Assembly: GCA_950295325.1 (NCBI GenBank)
Contig: OX485808.1
Coordinates: 17,132,527-17,196,526 of the forward strand
DNA length: 64,000 nt
Direction: 5' to 3'
From: Polytrichum commune
Lineage: Eukaryota; Streptophyta; Polytrichopsida; Polytrichales; Polytrichaceae
Below the pieces are notes generated by a model. It ran no database searches. It had not been told where the DNA came from and worked only from the letters and a program-made list of their open reading frames with translations. The position numbers and the translations under genes were made by a program. Positions 32,000 to 43,579 of the stretch are shown in pieces (positions within the stretch are counted from its first letter, which is position 1; every line of letters starts with the position of its first letter).

Positions 32000-32700
32000 G
32001 AGTTCATTATTGAACTTGAATTGGGGCCTCTATATTGAGTACATAGGCCAATCTTGTTGTGACATGTGTTGATTTGTTGATTTACATGCCTTGCCATATT
32101 CTACTCAAATATATATTGAAAAGTGACCACATAAGGCCCACATACCTTAGTTATATCCCACCTCTATTGTTACAACATACAACTTTACAAGTCCCACCAA
32201 GCCCCAATCGGAATGAGTTAGAATTTTGCAACAATATTTATATACAACTTCATATAAGAGGCAAGGTCACTTGGTTTAACATAGTTGAAACTATTTTTGT
32301 AAGAATAGCATCTTGTATAATAAAGTTATCCTCAAAGTTATAGGGTTCAAGACCTTGGTTTGAGCAATACCATGAAATAATCAAGGTTCGAGGCCCCCGT
32401 AACTTGGTCCTATATCAAACCGCCCTGACATAATCAGCTTGCCACCTTGGTAATCTCAGTAATGCTATGTAGAAGCAACCAACCTACCATGTAACTCACT
32501 ACCAATTTTTACCGCCACTTCAACGTTGGTTCTCATTGTCATTTCCACATGTTCATGCCGGTTCATAGAGTTCCCGGCATACTCCATTTCTTAGAGTTTA
32601 GGGCCAAAGCATTTTTTCGAGTTTGGAAGGGCTCTAGGTTGAACTCTCTTCAAGATTTAGGGTTTAGAGTTTTAGTGTGGGAACTCGTACACTTTTTTAA
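32000..32700. other. Intergenic, nothing recognised
   Basis: No domain in the short ORFs. This may contain the left end of the Harbinger relic that follows, but no terminal repeat was found. Confidence 0.35.
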
Positions 32701-32759
32701 GCCTTTCCATATCTTTCTATGTGGGATATGTACTTATGTGGGCTCTGATGAGAGTCCTG

Positions 32760-33872
32760 GAATGGAAATGGATGATGAAATTTTGCAAGAATTAGAAGGA
32801 GAAATTTTGATAGTCTGCATTGTGATGATAGCTACTTACAACACCCATAAGTTGTTCAATCCAAACAAATTGGAAGAAGGTGGCCAAAACACCATCAACC
32901 CACAATCTGAGAGTTATGGACGTTCTTAGTTGGATGCGAGACATGCCAACATTGTTCATGGTCTTGACTAATGTATATGGATTTGATGAGCTTGTTTCCC
33001 TTGTGTGTCCCACAATTCCTAACAATGCCCCTAGCACAAATATTGGAAGGGTTATGGGTGGCAAACCCATGAAGTTGACACCTGAGCAACATTTGCTCAA
33101 CTTCATCATGTATTTGAAGCATGATAATGTGCTTAGTTTTGAATGTTTCTAATGGAATGTTGTCATCCATCATTGTGCAATGATGTGATTTTCATTGCTT
33201 CATGCATCACTAATGCACTTGCCCAAGAAATATCATGATCCAATGAGGTGGAGCAGAAGCATTTGTTTGCATTGAATCTTCATTTTCTTGGTGCATTAAA
33301 ATGATTGTCAAAATTTGGGAGTCTTAGATTTATTCCAACCACACAAAGTGGTTAATGACTTGAAGAAGATGTATTGTATGAATAATACGGTTGTGGTGTC
33401 CCACGAAGGATTTTTCATTCACTTGGACTTGAATTTTCCCAGTTATTTCCATAATATGATAAGCCCCTGCTACCCTAACTTCTAGAGGCATCGGTGTGCA
33501 CACTTTACTCATGATGACAAATGCTTTGAATATTTGTTTGGAGATCCCGGCTACATAAACGAAAATATGTTCATAATTCGGAGACTTGATAATGTGGAAA
33601 GGCCACCAGATATGGACGAGGGGACACTCACCATATACAACAAGATGCATGCCGACTACTGTGTGTGTAGAATGGGACATTTGTGGGTTGAGGTGCAAAT
33701 TTTGGAGGCTCATGAAGCACTTTGATGCCACCAAACCTGACTCTAGCCATTTGTTTAGGGGCATGGCCATACTGACAAATTTCATATACCGGTGTAAAAT
33801 GAATTTCATCCATGATATTGTGGATGAACAACTTGATTCCCCACAACCTTGTGGCTGGGATGGAGACTATTG
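32760..33872 (+). pseudogene. Harbinger-type DDE transposase, broken
   Basis: Harbinger transposase cuts and inserts its element with a DDE nuclease (DDE_Tnp_4 family). An acidic N-terminus (MEMDDEILQELE) begins near 32760. LTPEQHLLNFIMYLKHDNVL follows near 33080. YCMNNTVVVSHEGFFIHLDL at 33372-33430 is the region just after the first catalytic Asp. FGDPGYINENMFIIRR at 33540 carries the second Asp. VEWDICGL, in the frame ending at 33872, carries the Glu, followed by FDATKPDSSHLFRGMAIL and a C-terminal CGWDGDY. The segment with the first catalytic Asp seems deleted near 33250-33340, and frames shift at 32930, 33150 and 33690. It is inactive. The SANT-like ORF at 34751-35161 on the opposite strand is its likely partner. 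Confidence 0.75.
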
Positions 33873-34240
33873 AGCAATTGCCCATGAATGTTGTACTTAA
33901 AATGATACTAAATGTATGTTGTATCTAAAATAAAAACCCTCAAGTTTCAAATGATCTTGATATGTGGTGTTGCTTGTGAGTTCTCCTAGTTCTTCTTTAT
34001 TGTACACACACACACTCAATCACTCATAGTCACACATACATATACTCATTCACACACACATTCACTAATTCATAGATATGCATATTCACTTGTACACACA
34101 CACACTCAAAACCAATGGATATGATACTCAAATTGCTAAGACACTTAAAGCAAATTGATAACACATTCAAAGTGAGAAGACAATCAAAACATAGTGGTAG
34201 GCTTGGATGTAGTTTTTTTTCCCCTCATATTTTAAGATAA
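33873..34240. other. Spacer with (CA)n microsatellites
   Basis: CA-rich runs at about 34003-34015, 34033-34060 and 34094-34110 between the two convergent Harbinger ORFs. Confidence 0.6.
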
Positions 34241-35161
34241 ATGTCATATATGATCAACCACCCTACACATTGCTACACCAATTGCCTCCACTTGGTTCCC
34301 AAAAACTTCATCATCTTCATCTTGCCCTCTTCTTGTGACATCACTCCCATCTCTATTGTTTGCTTGATGTTGGATATCTCAACAATTGTTGCTTTTGCAT
34401 GGGCAATCCTATGTCTAGCTACTCATAGGTTGTCTCTAGCTTCACTAGATCCTTCCAAGATACTCATCATAACCACCATGTTCTTTGCTTGTGTTGTCAA
34501 GCACTGTCATTTTGTTAAAATTTAGTACCACCTCCCACACTCTCCCAATTAGCACTTGAAACTTTGCCTTTGTTGGTTTGTGTTGTCGTGGCTATTACAA
34601 GTGCGAAAGCTGTAGTGTTTGTTGAAATGGGAGAAGCTATATTGTTGGAGGCTTCCATAGGCCTTTGTCTAGAATGCCTTGCTTCCTCTTCAACATGTTC
34701 CTACTTGCATGTCCATCCGTTTGCTTCAACTGCTCCACAACTTCATTGCTTCACATGCATGCACTTAACCCTCCATTTGGGTTAGACCTTCTAGTCTTAA
34801 CTTCCTTCAAGTAGTCTTGTAGACATTCTTTCAATGTATCCTCTTGCAAGACATTATCGAGATTAGCAAGTATATAGATGTCATACATTTTCTTCCACAT
34901 ACCATTTGGTGTGATTTGTATGGCCTTGTTCTTTCTTCTATTTGAATTTTGCTTAAAGTGTAAGTCATAAGTGTTAACTAACATTACAAGATGTTGGAGA
35001 TCCATGATTGCCCTCAAACTCTTGGTTGTGGATGCCGAAACAGATGATGTGGTATCAAATTGTATGGTGTTGAAGTGGATGCTCTCACTTTGGTGGGCCT
35101 CAAAGGTGCAATGACACTTGAATATGGAGTAGCGGTTGGTGGCTAGTGCATGATAACCCAA
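34240..35161 (-). pseudogene. Harbinger second protein (SANT/Myb-like), partial
   Basis: Harbinger elements carry a second, DNA-binding protein that helps bring the transposase to the ends. On the - strand, 35161-34751 is open for 136 codons. It includes MDLQHLVMLVNTYDLHFKQ, then a basic NRRKNKAIQITPNGMWKKMY, then DTLKECLQDYLKEVKTR. The spacing of aromatic and basic residues fits a trihelix/SANT-like fold. Past a stop, the same strand at 34530-34250 gives NMVVMMSILEGSSEARDNL and EEGKMKMMKFLGTKWRQL, a likely helical C-terminus. It is convergent with the transposase at 32760-33872. The family assignment of this ORF is an inference from context and composition. Confidence 0.55.
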
Positions 35162-36230
35162 TCATCCTCAAATTGCTTAGAGTACGGGCTTTCCATCCCC
35201 CTAGTCACTTGCACATTCTCTTGTTCCAACATCAAGTTATCCAAGATAGCCATGCCCTATTCAGGAAACTCTATGTTGGAGCATAGAGTAAAACCATGCA
35301 TCAAGTTCTCAAAAGAAATGCTAGCACAAGATAGTTGTGACAATCCCCTCCATTTCATTTGCAAGACACAATATTTAAAACAAGACGAAAGGAACACACC
35401 ATCACCCACATCACCATACATTCACACAAACAAGTCCGCTATTCACCATTACAATTTTTATAGGTCCGATTGGACCGTGTCCATTCCACATGTTTCACAT
35501 GGATTGAGCTTGTAAGCTAGTTCATCTTCTAGTGTTATATAAAAATCATACATCTCCTCATACTTTCTCATGAACTAGTCTCTTGTATCCTCATGAGCAA
35601 TTATCAAATTGAGGGCTTTAAAGCATCCCCATATAATAGGCTCCTTGCAAGAAAGCTCCTTCCCATCTAGTTTGCAACAAGGAAATCAAATTATTAATGC
35701 TTAAGCTCTCTCTCTCTCTCATGCGCATATTTCAATCCTTCACCTCCCAATCTTGCCTCCCACATGTGTGCAGTTTCTATCCTAATGGTCCAGTAAAAAA
35801 CATCATATGTCAACAACTTTTACGGCACTATCCACAACTACTTTTGTGTGTTGTGAGTACACACATGTGTACCAATCGATGGGGAGCACCACGCACATAC
35901 CATGCAATTCCTCAAAGGTGGCACCAATGTGACCAATTCATATGTTATATTCATTCTCCAACAAATGGTGCCCGTGGAAAGGGCAGACCAAGGGTGAGGT
36001 TCCAAACTTGGGGTTCCTAGAGATCGACCCTAGGTTTGTTTTTAGGCCTCTGACACCTACATGCCGGGCAGGTAAAAATAATACAGGTGCCTCATCTCAA
36101 GCCTGCACCCTGTGTATGACCCGGCATCCACTTAGTTTAAGGATAACTAATGCAACTAATGCAATTCCTCCTGAGGAGCATAAAATAATGAGTTCCAAGA
36201 GGCTCTGTCACATGTTCTTCACTCAACATA
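35162..36230. other. Intergenic, possible remainder of the Harbinger relic
   Basis: The short ORFs at 35150-36020 are not recognised. A (CT)n run is at about 35705-35719. No terminal repeat was found. Confidence 0.35.
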
Positions 36231-37008
36231 TACAGTCCACCCTCTATAAATGTTACACCTATAAGTGTTAACCCTCTCTAAATGTTAACTTTCTTCTACT
36301 CCCCACATATTGCACACTATAAATGTTAAACGTGTTAACTGTTAACAAAATGGTACTCCCTTCTTTGTAAATTTGACTCTATAAATGTTAACGAATGAAA
36401 TACAACCATAATATAATTAGTTTGGCTACTAATAGTTCTAGTGATGGAAGTTCAAGAATGGAGGCACAAGAGTATGTGCAATACGAATTAAACTTTGATT
36501 TGAACAATCCATATGAGGTCACCGAAGAGGATGTATGGGATGTTTTAGGCTCTATTGGTGGGACTTCTAATGTCTCAGATGATGATTGTGAGGGAGAGGA
36601 GTGTGAGGTGGAACCCATTCCATCTTATAGTGACTTGCAATCTAGTTTTGGTACCATTAGAAGGTACATGGAATCACGTTAATGTGATGTGTCCAAGTAT
36701 GTGGGTTTGTTGGTGCAGATTGAGAAATATTTGCAAGTTGTGCATGCAGATGAATCTCACCAAAGAACCATTGATTCATACTTCACCCGTGATTTGTAAA
36801 CTTGATATTGAATAAAGTTTTGATTGGGTTTGCAATTTTATGAATGGTATTCTCTCACAAGGACTCTTCACAATTGCTTATATTTATAAATGTTAAGATT
36901 TGTATATTGCTCAAAAAAGTAATTTTATAATTGTTAACTGTTAACACCTCTATAAATGTTAACTTTGATCCACTCCCGAGGGTTAACATTTATAGAGGGT
37001 AGAATGTA
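36231..37008 (+). mobile_element. Internally deleted pogo/Tigger element, 774 bp, both ends intact
   Basis: The element is 36233-37006, flanked by TA at 36231-36232 and 37007-37008 as expected for pogo. The left end CAGTCCACCCTCTATAAATG matches the reverse complement of the right end, CATTCTACCCTCTATAAATG, with three differences in 20. The unit CTATAAATGTTAAC is repeated at 36240 (variant), 36369, 36949 and inverted at 36982-36995. Inside is only the C-terminal part of a pogo transposase. This is the structure expected of a non-autonomous deletion derivative. Confidence 0.8.
36395..36800 (+). pseudogene. pogo/Tigger transposase C-terminal fragment
   Basis: The open stretch from about 36395 to a TAA at 36680 encodes an acidic segment with LNNPYEVTEEDVWDVL, then DDDCEGEE, then PSYSDLQSSFGTIRRYMESR. 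Past the stop the same frame continues with CDVSKYVGLLVQIEKYLQ and QRTIDSYFTRDL to a TAA near 36799. This pattern of acidic linker, 'PSYSEA...LR.F.E', 'IE....' and 'TIDSYF' is the C-terminal signature of plant Tigger/jerky-like transposases. The DNA-binding and catalytic domains are missing, removed by the deletion that made the 774-bp element. Confidence 0.7.
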
Positions 37009-37417
37009 GATCAAAATTAATAAAGTTTGTGCCATCATCACATGGAGGATAAAGGAACCCTTTTATGATTATGGCCTTGACCACCCTCAATGGTTGGACA
37101 TGAGAAGACTTGATTAGTCATGTTTGTGATATCTGAAATTTTGTAATTCATGCATTTTTACACTTGCATGATGGAGCTAGTGCCTACAAAAGCTAAGTAT
37201 CTTACAATAGCAAACAGAAGAGTAGTGATCATCATTCCAATCTTGGAATTCCTAGTCTTTCTCTTTGGTGACAATCGTACTTTAGCACTAAGTTCAGAAA
37301 TCAAATCTAGCATAAGCCCAGAGGAGTTTTTCAAATACATGTTGTATGCTAAACTAAGGCAATTGTATATAGTTGTGACATCAAGTTAGCCCAAGTTTTC
37401 CTCAATCTTCTCCTCAC
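37009..37417. other. Intergenic, nothing recognised
   Basis: Overlapping opposite-strand ORFs at 37150-37389 carry no domain. Confidence 0.4.
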
Positions 37418-38008
37418 TAAGGGCCACTTCACACGTGAGCCAAGAGCCGTGACCTTGTAATGATGAGGACCCTTGACTCTCATCCAAAGGCCGTACCATG
37501 GGTGTTGGGAAAGCCGTTTTATGTAGTCATGGGTCTTCAAGCATAGTGTGAAGTGATCATGTTGTAGGATCATTGTTTATTTTGTTGGTAGAAAAAGAGG
37601 GGAGGATTTGGTTTAATATAATATGTCTCAAACCCTACCAATTTAAGAGAGTTATTTGATGGTGTTTGTCTATCCTTGAATCTATCTTGGAATTTGTTCT
37701 GGAATTTGCCCTGCAATCTGTCTTGCTGGAAAAAATATTAAAAAAAAGTCATGGTCTCTCGGAATTTGTCTCAGGCCCACCTTCAAGAGGTGGGCCTGAC
37801 GCAAATTCTGTGAGACCATGGAACGTTATCCATAGTCCGCCATGTAGGACTCCATGTAGACTTTTCAATCATGAAGTCTTTTTTGGGCCTTTAGGCCTTC
37901 ACCTTCGTGTGTGAAGTGAATTTGGACGGTTTCCGCCCTTTCAACCAATGAGAGCTCTTAGATTGCAATGGTCACGGGCCTTGAGTCTTGTGTGTAAAGT
38001 GGCCCTAA
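37418..38008. mobile_element. Harbinger-type MITE, copy 3 (585 bp, TAA duplication)
   Basis: The element is 37421-38005 with TAA at 37418-37420 and 38006-38008. Ends are GGGCCACTTCACACGTGAGC on the left and GGGCCACTTTACACACAAG on the right (reverse complement). The ends match copies 1 and 2, but the interior is largely different and includes a palindromic AGGCCCACCTTCAAGAGG segment near 37770-37795. Confidence 0.85.
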
Positions 38009-38384
38009 GGGCACACTTCCATGTGCTGGCCATTCCAGCGAAGCAAAATCGATTGTTGACATTGGCAAAGCTTCCACTAGTTTCTTCAAGCATCTTGATG
38101 ACAAAGAACCTCCATGTGGACTATGGACGCCAACATATGAGAAAGTAGATTTGCTTTGTTGTGGACAATGTGCAAGTTGGAAATGACTATTTTGACACTT
38201 ACCATTTTGAATGGTACATATTGACTAGATTTAATGAACTCTATATCCTAAGATTCCAAAATATGAAAATAGATCCCCACAAATATGAAAGCTTCAAACA
38301 AAGTTTGAATATTATGAATATGTCATCATGAAAAAATCTAGTACAAAAATCTCAAGTGCACACTAATGTTAGTGTGCAAGCATG

Positions 38385-38985
38385 GTAAAGTGGACCAAAA
38401 AAGTTCTCTAGTATATTTTAAACCATAATTTATTTGGTCAAAGGCCTAAAAGTAGTAGCAAATCATTATTTAAATCATATTTCTTTTCATGATGACCTTT
38501 GTTGTTGTGTTGGATACTCAAATGTAGAAAATTAGGTTGAGATCTTCAATACTTATCATTAAAAGTGATGCTCAAAAGTAAATGGTTGAGTCTAGTTTTG
38601 GATTTAGATTTCATGACCTTAATTATTTTGAAGCTGGAATTGTCTTTCATATTCCTTGAATTCATTATCTACTTGAGGGCATCATCACAAAACTTTGTAG
38701 AAAACCATCAACTTAATGTAATTTTATTGTACTTTAAACAAATTTGAGACAATTACTTGTTCAATATCACCTATTTGCACACCACTTGTACCATCTTCTA
38801 AAATATGTAGACTTTTCTTGGAATTTTTTCAGTCATCATAATTTGCTTAGCTTTGTAGATCAATATGTATTTAAAATGTCTATGATATTTTTCTTCACAA
38901 AATTCAAAGTCAATGTATAGTTTTGAATCACTTTCACTGAACACTAGGCATGGATTAGGAGTTGTCCACTTAACCGTGCTCGCAC
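38385..38985. repeat. Dispersed repeat R2, copy 2
   Basis: Diverged direct copy of 10215-10810 (see that entry). The 10.2-kb copy has lost or gained several short tracts relative to this one. Confidence 0.55.
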
Positions 38986-39343
38986 CCATTAGCTGTATGA
39001 AAACCAAATGAAACTGCTAAAATGAAAGTTAATATTTAGGTTTAGGTCCCCCTCCCCAAACTTCAACATCCCCCTAGAATTGTGTTGACTGTTGACTTTT
39101 GTTTTCCAAGGAAAATTAACACACATCTTAATGTGGAGGGAGAACAAATTTTTGTAATCTAGTGATTTTTGTGGACTTCACCAGAACATGAAAGTATGCC
39201 CAAACTAACCTTGCGCCTAGTATTAGCAACCGGTGATAATATGTAGAAAATATTCAAATTGTTGTGATTTATGTAACCTTCCTGCAATAAAATTGGGTTT
39301 CACTGCAAAGTACCAGTAGTAGTATTTCAATTTAATTAATCAA
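38986..39343. other. Intergenic, nothing recognised
   Basis: AT-rich, no supported feature. Confidence 0.4.
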
Positions 39344-39460
39344 TAATTTTTTTGAGATTAAAACAACCAACAAGCCAACACCAAGATTTTTCTTTTGTTA
39401 TGGTTTTTAATTTAAATCTTATTGGTTTGAGACAGAGGGCCAATTGGTCGATGCCAAGAA
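39344..39460 (-). repeat. Two orphan LINE/SINE 3' tails
   Basis: On the - strand, 39387-39344 reads CTTGGTGTTGGCTTGTTGG followed by AATCTC and an A-run. 39460-39425 reads TTGGCATCGACCAATTGGCC then CTCTGTCTC. Both match the shared LINE/SINE tail, the second more weakly. Confidence 0.5.
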
Positions 39461-40190
39461 CGAATTAAAGCACAGAACAACGCAAAATCCAGGTCTCTCC
39501 TCACATGCATATCTTTGTGACTTTAGTGTACTCTGTACTTTGCACACTTATTGTACAATGCACTTTGCTTAATTTATCAACTAATCAAAGAGTTATCCTC
39601 GAGCATGCTCAACCCAATATTTTGCATCATTCAGACCATGTTCGTGCACAAGTTACGCTATACTGATACAAGCACTTGTATTTTGGGTACATCTGCAGGA
39701 GAGTACAGTGATTGGAGCATGTTCAAGTTTTACTGCATCTCCTCCAATGTAATCAAACAGACACGACACTACCAAACACATGCGTCCCAAATCAGTCTCC
39801 CACTTGTAGAAGAGTGGTAGCTAAACAACACATTCTGAACGACTGCTTTGTTAATTTGATCCTTTGCAAATATATTGCGTCCATTTTATAAGCATATTGT
39901 TTGGAGCTTGTTGTTTAGCTGCTGATTTTCTACCATGGTAGTGATTGCATGCCATGGGCAACTAAAGAGAGTGAAAATCTTCCACTCTGGTAGACTTGTA
40001 TGCTCGCGATGCAATGACCAAAATTGTGTGTGGAGTTGGAAGTGCACACACTAGGAATTGTCGTATACGAGCTTGCCGATGCATCTCAAATGACCTCGAG
40101 TACAATAATTCAGGGTCCTTAAAGCTAATTCCGATGTCAAATCAACTTTAAAAAGTAGCCTCTGGGCTGCATTCTATTTCAGGGTTTTTA
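39461..40190. other. Intergenic, nothing recognised
   Basis: No domain in the 89-codon + strand ORF at 39551-39820. Confidence 0.35.
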
Positions 40191-40191
40191 C

Positions 40192-40245
40192 AATGGATGA
40201 ATAAGAGGTACGCTCGTACACGATGCTTCCCTCTCTCCTACCTTG
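40192..40245. repeat. Foldback family C, partial copy
   Basis: GATGAATAAGAGGTACGCTCG followed by a TTCCCTCTCTCC block, as at 31935 and 45100. Confidence 0.45.
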
Positions 40246-40531
40246 AGATTGTTGTGAATGACCGATGGATTCATCACTCTGCCAAGCTCAACAATCTGGG
40301 ATTATGAAAGTCCCCACTTGAACATGCACCTTCTTATTATAGTAGTCTGGTAATATAGTAATAACCTACCGCACAACAAGCCACTGTTTATCTGTCTGGA
40401 AACGAGTGTTTGATTTGACAGGGGGGCCGATATCTTGGGGCACAGTGGCAACCGACAGGGAGACTTACTTACTACCCAGTAACTTCTAACTTCGAGCTGG
40501 GTGCAGGCCGGACTCAAGAGTAGAAGTAGAG

Positions 40532-40858
40532 TATATAATAAGAAGTGAAGAGGGACAATTTGAAGCGGAGAGTGAGAGAAAGGAGGAGATCATGCCCAAA
40601 TTGCAGTGTGTGATCAGCTGTCTCTGCGCCCATAGTAGGTGGGTTATCTGCTCCCTCTTTCCCAACAGGGAAAGTCCTAGTAGAGACAAATTTGAAGGAA
40701 TAGAACAAGCTGCGGCACCGACCAAAATGCACCACCCTCACGCCCCCCAAGAGCCACTGTTGAAATCTAGGAAAAGTTGCAGCCTGGGTACCTTCCTTTG
40801 CATGTATAAATGCCACTGCCCAATTACGAAGCACAACGCATTTGGTAGAGTAGTATAA
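40532..40858 (+). CDS. Possible small gene or first exon, unknown function
   Basis: A TATA-like GTATATAATAAG lies at about 40532-40543. It is followed by a purine-rich leader and ATG at 40592, opening an 88-codon frame that ends at 40858. The predicted peptide has seven or so Cys, begins MPKLQCVISCLC and contains no domain I know. The opposite strand is also open over 40514-40834, which weakens the case. I would not call this a gene without transcript data. Confidence 0.15.
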   Translation, partial: YIIRSEEGQFEAESERKEEIMPKLQCVISCLCAHSRWVICSLFPNRESPSRDKFEGIEQAAAPTKMHHPHAPQEPLLKSRKSCSLGTFLCMYKCHCPITKHNAFGRVV

Positions 40859-40963
40859 GTATTAGCTGGTGGGCGAAACGTTCTTGAAGTGACTGCTCAC
40901 ATGGTGCACAAATTAGGGTAGCTAGCTGCAGTACTTTAACCCCTCTTTTACCGCCTAACGTAG

Positions 40964-41108
40964 CATTACTCAGCGTTTAGCTCTCGTTATGTGGGCCCTT
41001 AGAATATAACAATGAGATGCTCGAAATGTTGCGCCATGAGACTCCGATTTAGACTGAATTCGCAACATCTCACTGTTATATTCTGAGGGCCCACATCGCT
41101 GAGTAATG
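40964..41108. repeat. Foldback hairpin (145 bp)
   Basis: CATTACTCAGCG at 40964-40975 pairs with CGCTGAGTAATG at 41097-41108. Inside, TATGTGGGCCCTTAGAATATA mirrors TATATTCTGAGGGCCCACAT with few mismatches. Confidence 0.65.
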
Positions 41109-41129
41109 TTATGAAGAAGTCAACACAAT

Positions 41130-41515
41130 GTTTGGGGAGGTTTTTGGGCATAGTTGGTTGAAATCTTAGTGTTTCCAAGTCCAACTTGTCACATGTTGTA
41201 TAACATTTTTCAATTGCTAACAACCGTTTCATTCTATTAACATCAAATGATAGTACTTCACCCGAATCTCATTCGTTTTTCACGCTGAACCTACTTACTG
41301 ACATGCATCCGTAAAGTATAATTCTAGCACCTTACATGACATATTCCCAGCCCCACCTAACGTAGTCAATCAACTAAATAATGTTATGTGACATCTTTTG
41401 GGTTTCCTTTATTAATTTGAGGTATATTCTCGACATTCCTCTAGAATGATCGGTAATTTTCTTGAAGTATAGAACTTCAATTGGATTTTTCTCATACTCA
41501 ATTGGTTCATCTGTA
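41130..41515 (+). repeat. Dispersed repeat R1, two partial copies
   Basis: 41130-41240 matches 2345-2430 (TTTGGGGAGGTTTTTGGGC onward). 41385-41515 matches the second half of 1604-1790 (GAGGTATATTCTC, ATGATCGGTAAT, TTCTTGAAGT, CTCAATTGGTTCATCTGTAA). Confidence 0.55.
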
Positions 41516-41522
41516 ACTACAT

Positions 41523-41734
41523 TGTTGTGTCTAATTAGTGTGGGTTACCATTTGGAGTTATGTGTTGCTATAAATTTTATACTAAGAGTATCCTTTTTAC
41601 CCAAATAACATAAGTAGTTAGTATGCACACTGAGAATATGATAGGATTGAGTTGGTAAAAAAATGATCATGTCGATAAATAGTTGTAGCAACACACAACT
41701 CTGAATCCATAACCCACACTAATTAGACACAACA
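41523..41734. mobile_element. Foldback MITE, family B copy 2 (212 bp)
   Basis: The outer 22 bp are perfectly inverted (41523-41544 and 41713-41734; core GTCTAATTAGTGTGGG). A further inverted block is GTTATGTGTTGCTA / TAGCAACACACAAC. It is related in its interior to 16317-16551. A TGTAAC word lies just outside both ends, but a clean duplication is not certain. Confidence 0.65.
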
Positions 41735-41739
41735 GTGTA

Positions 41740-42280
41740 ACGGTCAGTTGTCCCTGTTCATTGAATCAAAAAGTGGTTGCAAGCGTTTTTCAGAGACATC
41801 TAAATTCTCAAAGCAAAATCTTCTCTCTCTTAATTTAGTATGTTGCACTTTGAACTAATAAAGTTCTACACCATTTGGACCAAACTGATCTAGAATATTT
41901 CTAAATCAAACTGTAAAATATCCCATACCTTAAAGTGGTGTGGAACCCTTAATTTTTCTTGGTTACAAAATCCATTATTTGAGAAAAGCACCAAGGTTTA
42001 CAACATAAGTTTTAAAACTTTTCCCATCAAGTTATGAAACTCATATTTTTGCCAATCATATAAAATATAAAAAGATTTTGATATATCTTGAAGATTTTGA
42101 ATACTTTTAAAAGTAACAATGTGCTTCTAAAATTAATTGGTGAAGATTGAAGATACTGATCTTTGTTGCAATTGAATGAAGGTCTAAAATTCATATTTAC
42201 AACTTTGGTTTGTATCCCAAAACCAAAAATAGGTCTAATTCATATGTTACAATACATCTTTGAATCAAGCCAAAATCCCC
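41740..42280. other. Intergenic, nothing recognised
   Basis: AT-rich, no supported feature. Confidence 0.4.
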
Positions 42281-42351
42281 ATGCTTTGAAGGGTTGATTA
42301 ACTTTACTAGTACACATGCCAGGTATAATGCTTAATCAACCCTTAAAGCAT
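42281..42351. repeat. Hairpin with 20-bp arms
   Basis: ATGCTTTGAAGGGTTGATTA (42281-42300) pairs with TTAATCAACCCTTAAAGCAT (42332-42351) with one mismatch plus a one-base slip. Confidence 0.65.
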
Positions 42352-42716
42352 GATCCCCCATCCATTGGAGCCACAAATGGACCTCAACCATCAAATTTTT
42401 TGGTCTTTAAAGGCAAGATCATATGCTCCGTCTTTCCCCAAAACCCACATACTAAGGGAAACCAATATTTGGGGCCTTGGTTCCTCTTGGTTTCCATGCC
42501 CACATCCAGCATAAGATTTTTCTTTGGTCACTGACTTCAACTTTTGTTGCGTAGAGCCTTTTATATCATAAGTAAATTTTGTTTTTTGTCATTGGACCTA
42601 CAACTTGAAATACCCATATAGAGTGAAGGTGCACCAGAGTATATGGAGGAGCTACGTACTCTCATGTAAAACAACGTCATGTCACATCTGATTTACATCA
42701 TTTGCAGTGATGTTAG

Positions 42717-42757
42717 TGCTTGCCCCCTTTCTTGGCCTTTCGTCTCAAAAAAATAAG
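42717..42757 (+). repeat. Orphan LINE/SINE 3' tail
   Basis: TTTCTTGGCCTTTCGTCTC followed by an A-run of seven, the same ending as the SINE at 1177 and the LINE at 22757. The sequence before it shows no SINE body. Confidence 0.5.
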
Positions 42758-42759
42758 TG

Positions 42760-43579
42760 CTTGGTAAACAATGTGTGGTCAACCTTTTCGCTTGCACTCA
42801 GTAGAATGTCTGAACGCACAGTTATCTGCATTGCCATTGGCCTGGACTTCTGTACATGTACTCTCAGATTGATTTTTTCAAAATTTTGGACCCTAGGTTA
42901 GTGGATATATTTAGTTTTCCTGATGAGACAACCTAATCATCAAAAGCTGCTGGATATAAGGCAGAAGAGGGGTGACTAAGGTCGAAAAGAGTAGAGAAGA
43001 TGCAAGAAAATCTGGATACAGCTATTTTAAGGTGCAAGATATATTGGCAAGCTCTGCGATACATCACACTGCCATTCAATAACTGCTGGAGTTTATAAAA
43101 CCTAATTACACGCTTGAGAACATCACACATTACATAACATGCCAAAGAACCCAAAGACCTTACTAAAATGGAAAGCCATTTGTCTTTCATTTGCATTTCC
43201 AAAATCCAATTCCCAAGACTTTGATGGGATGAAAGCAAAGTTAGCCCACAGTACTACATGAACAGGCATCCTATGGAGTACTGATAATATGCCTCTTATG
43301 TCTCTAGAGTTGGTACATCCAAAACACCCTCTGTAAAAAAACTTAACCCTAAACGACAACTGGGTGGTCAAAATTCACTTAGTAGGAAACATGGACCTCC
43401 ACTTCAACACGGTCGTCTTATACAGGTTTGTCAAATTGATATGAAAGGACATGTTAAACGGTCAAAGAGGAACATATTTTCTAGTGGTGATTTGATCTAT
43501 GCTAAAAATCGTTGTATAGAAGAGTTAACACAGAATTTGTTAAGTGGATTTCGCCACATAAAGTAAGAATCACAAAACT
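42760..43579. other. Intergenic, nothing recognised
   Basis: The - strand ORFs at 42933-43371 overlap one another and carry no domain. Confidence 0.4.

Noticed and set aside
33330-33809. 159-codon - strand ORF
   Set aside because: Antisense of the Harbinger transposase core at 33372-33872.
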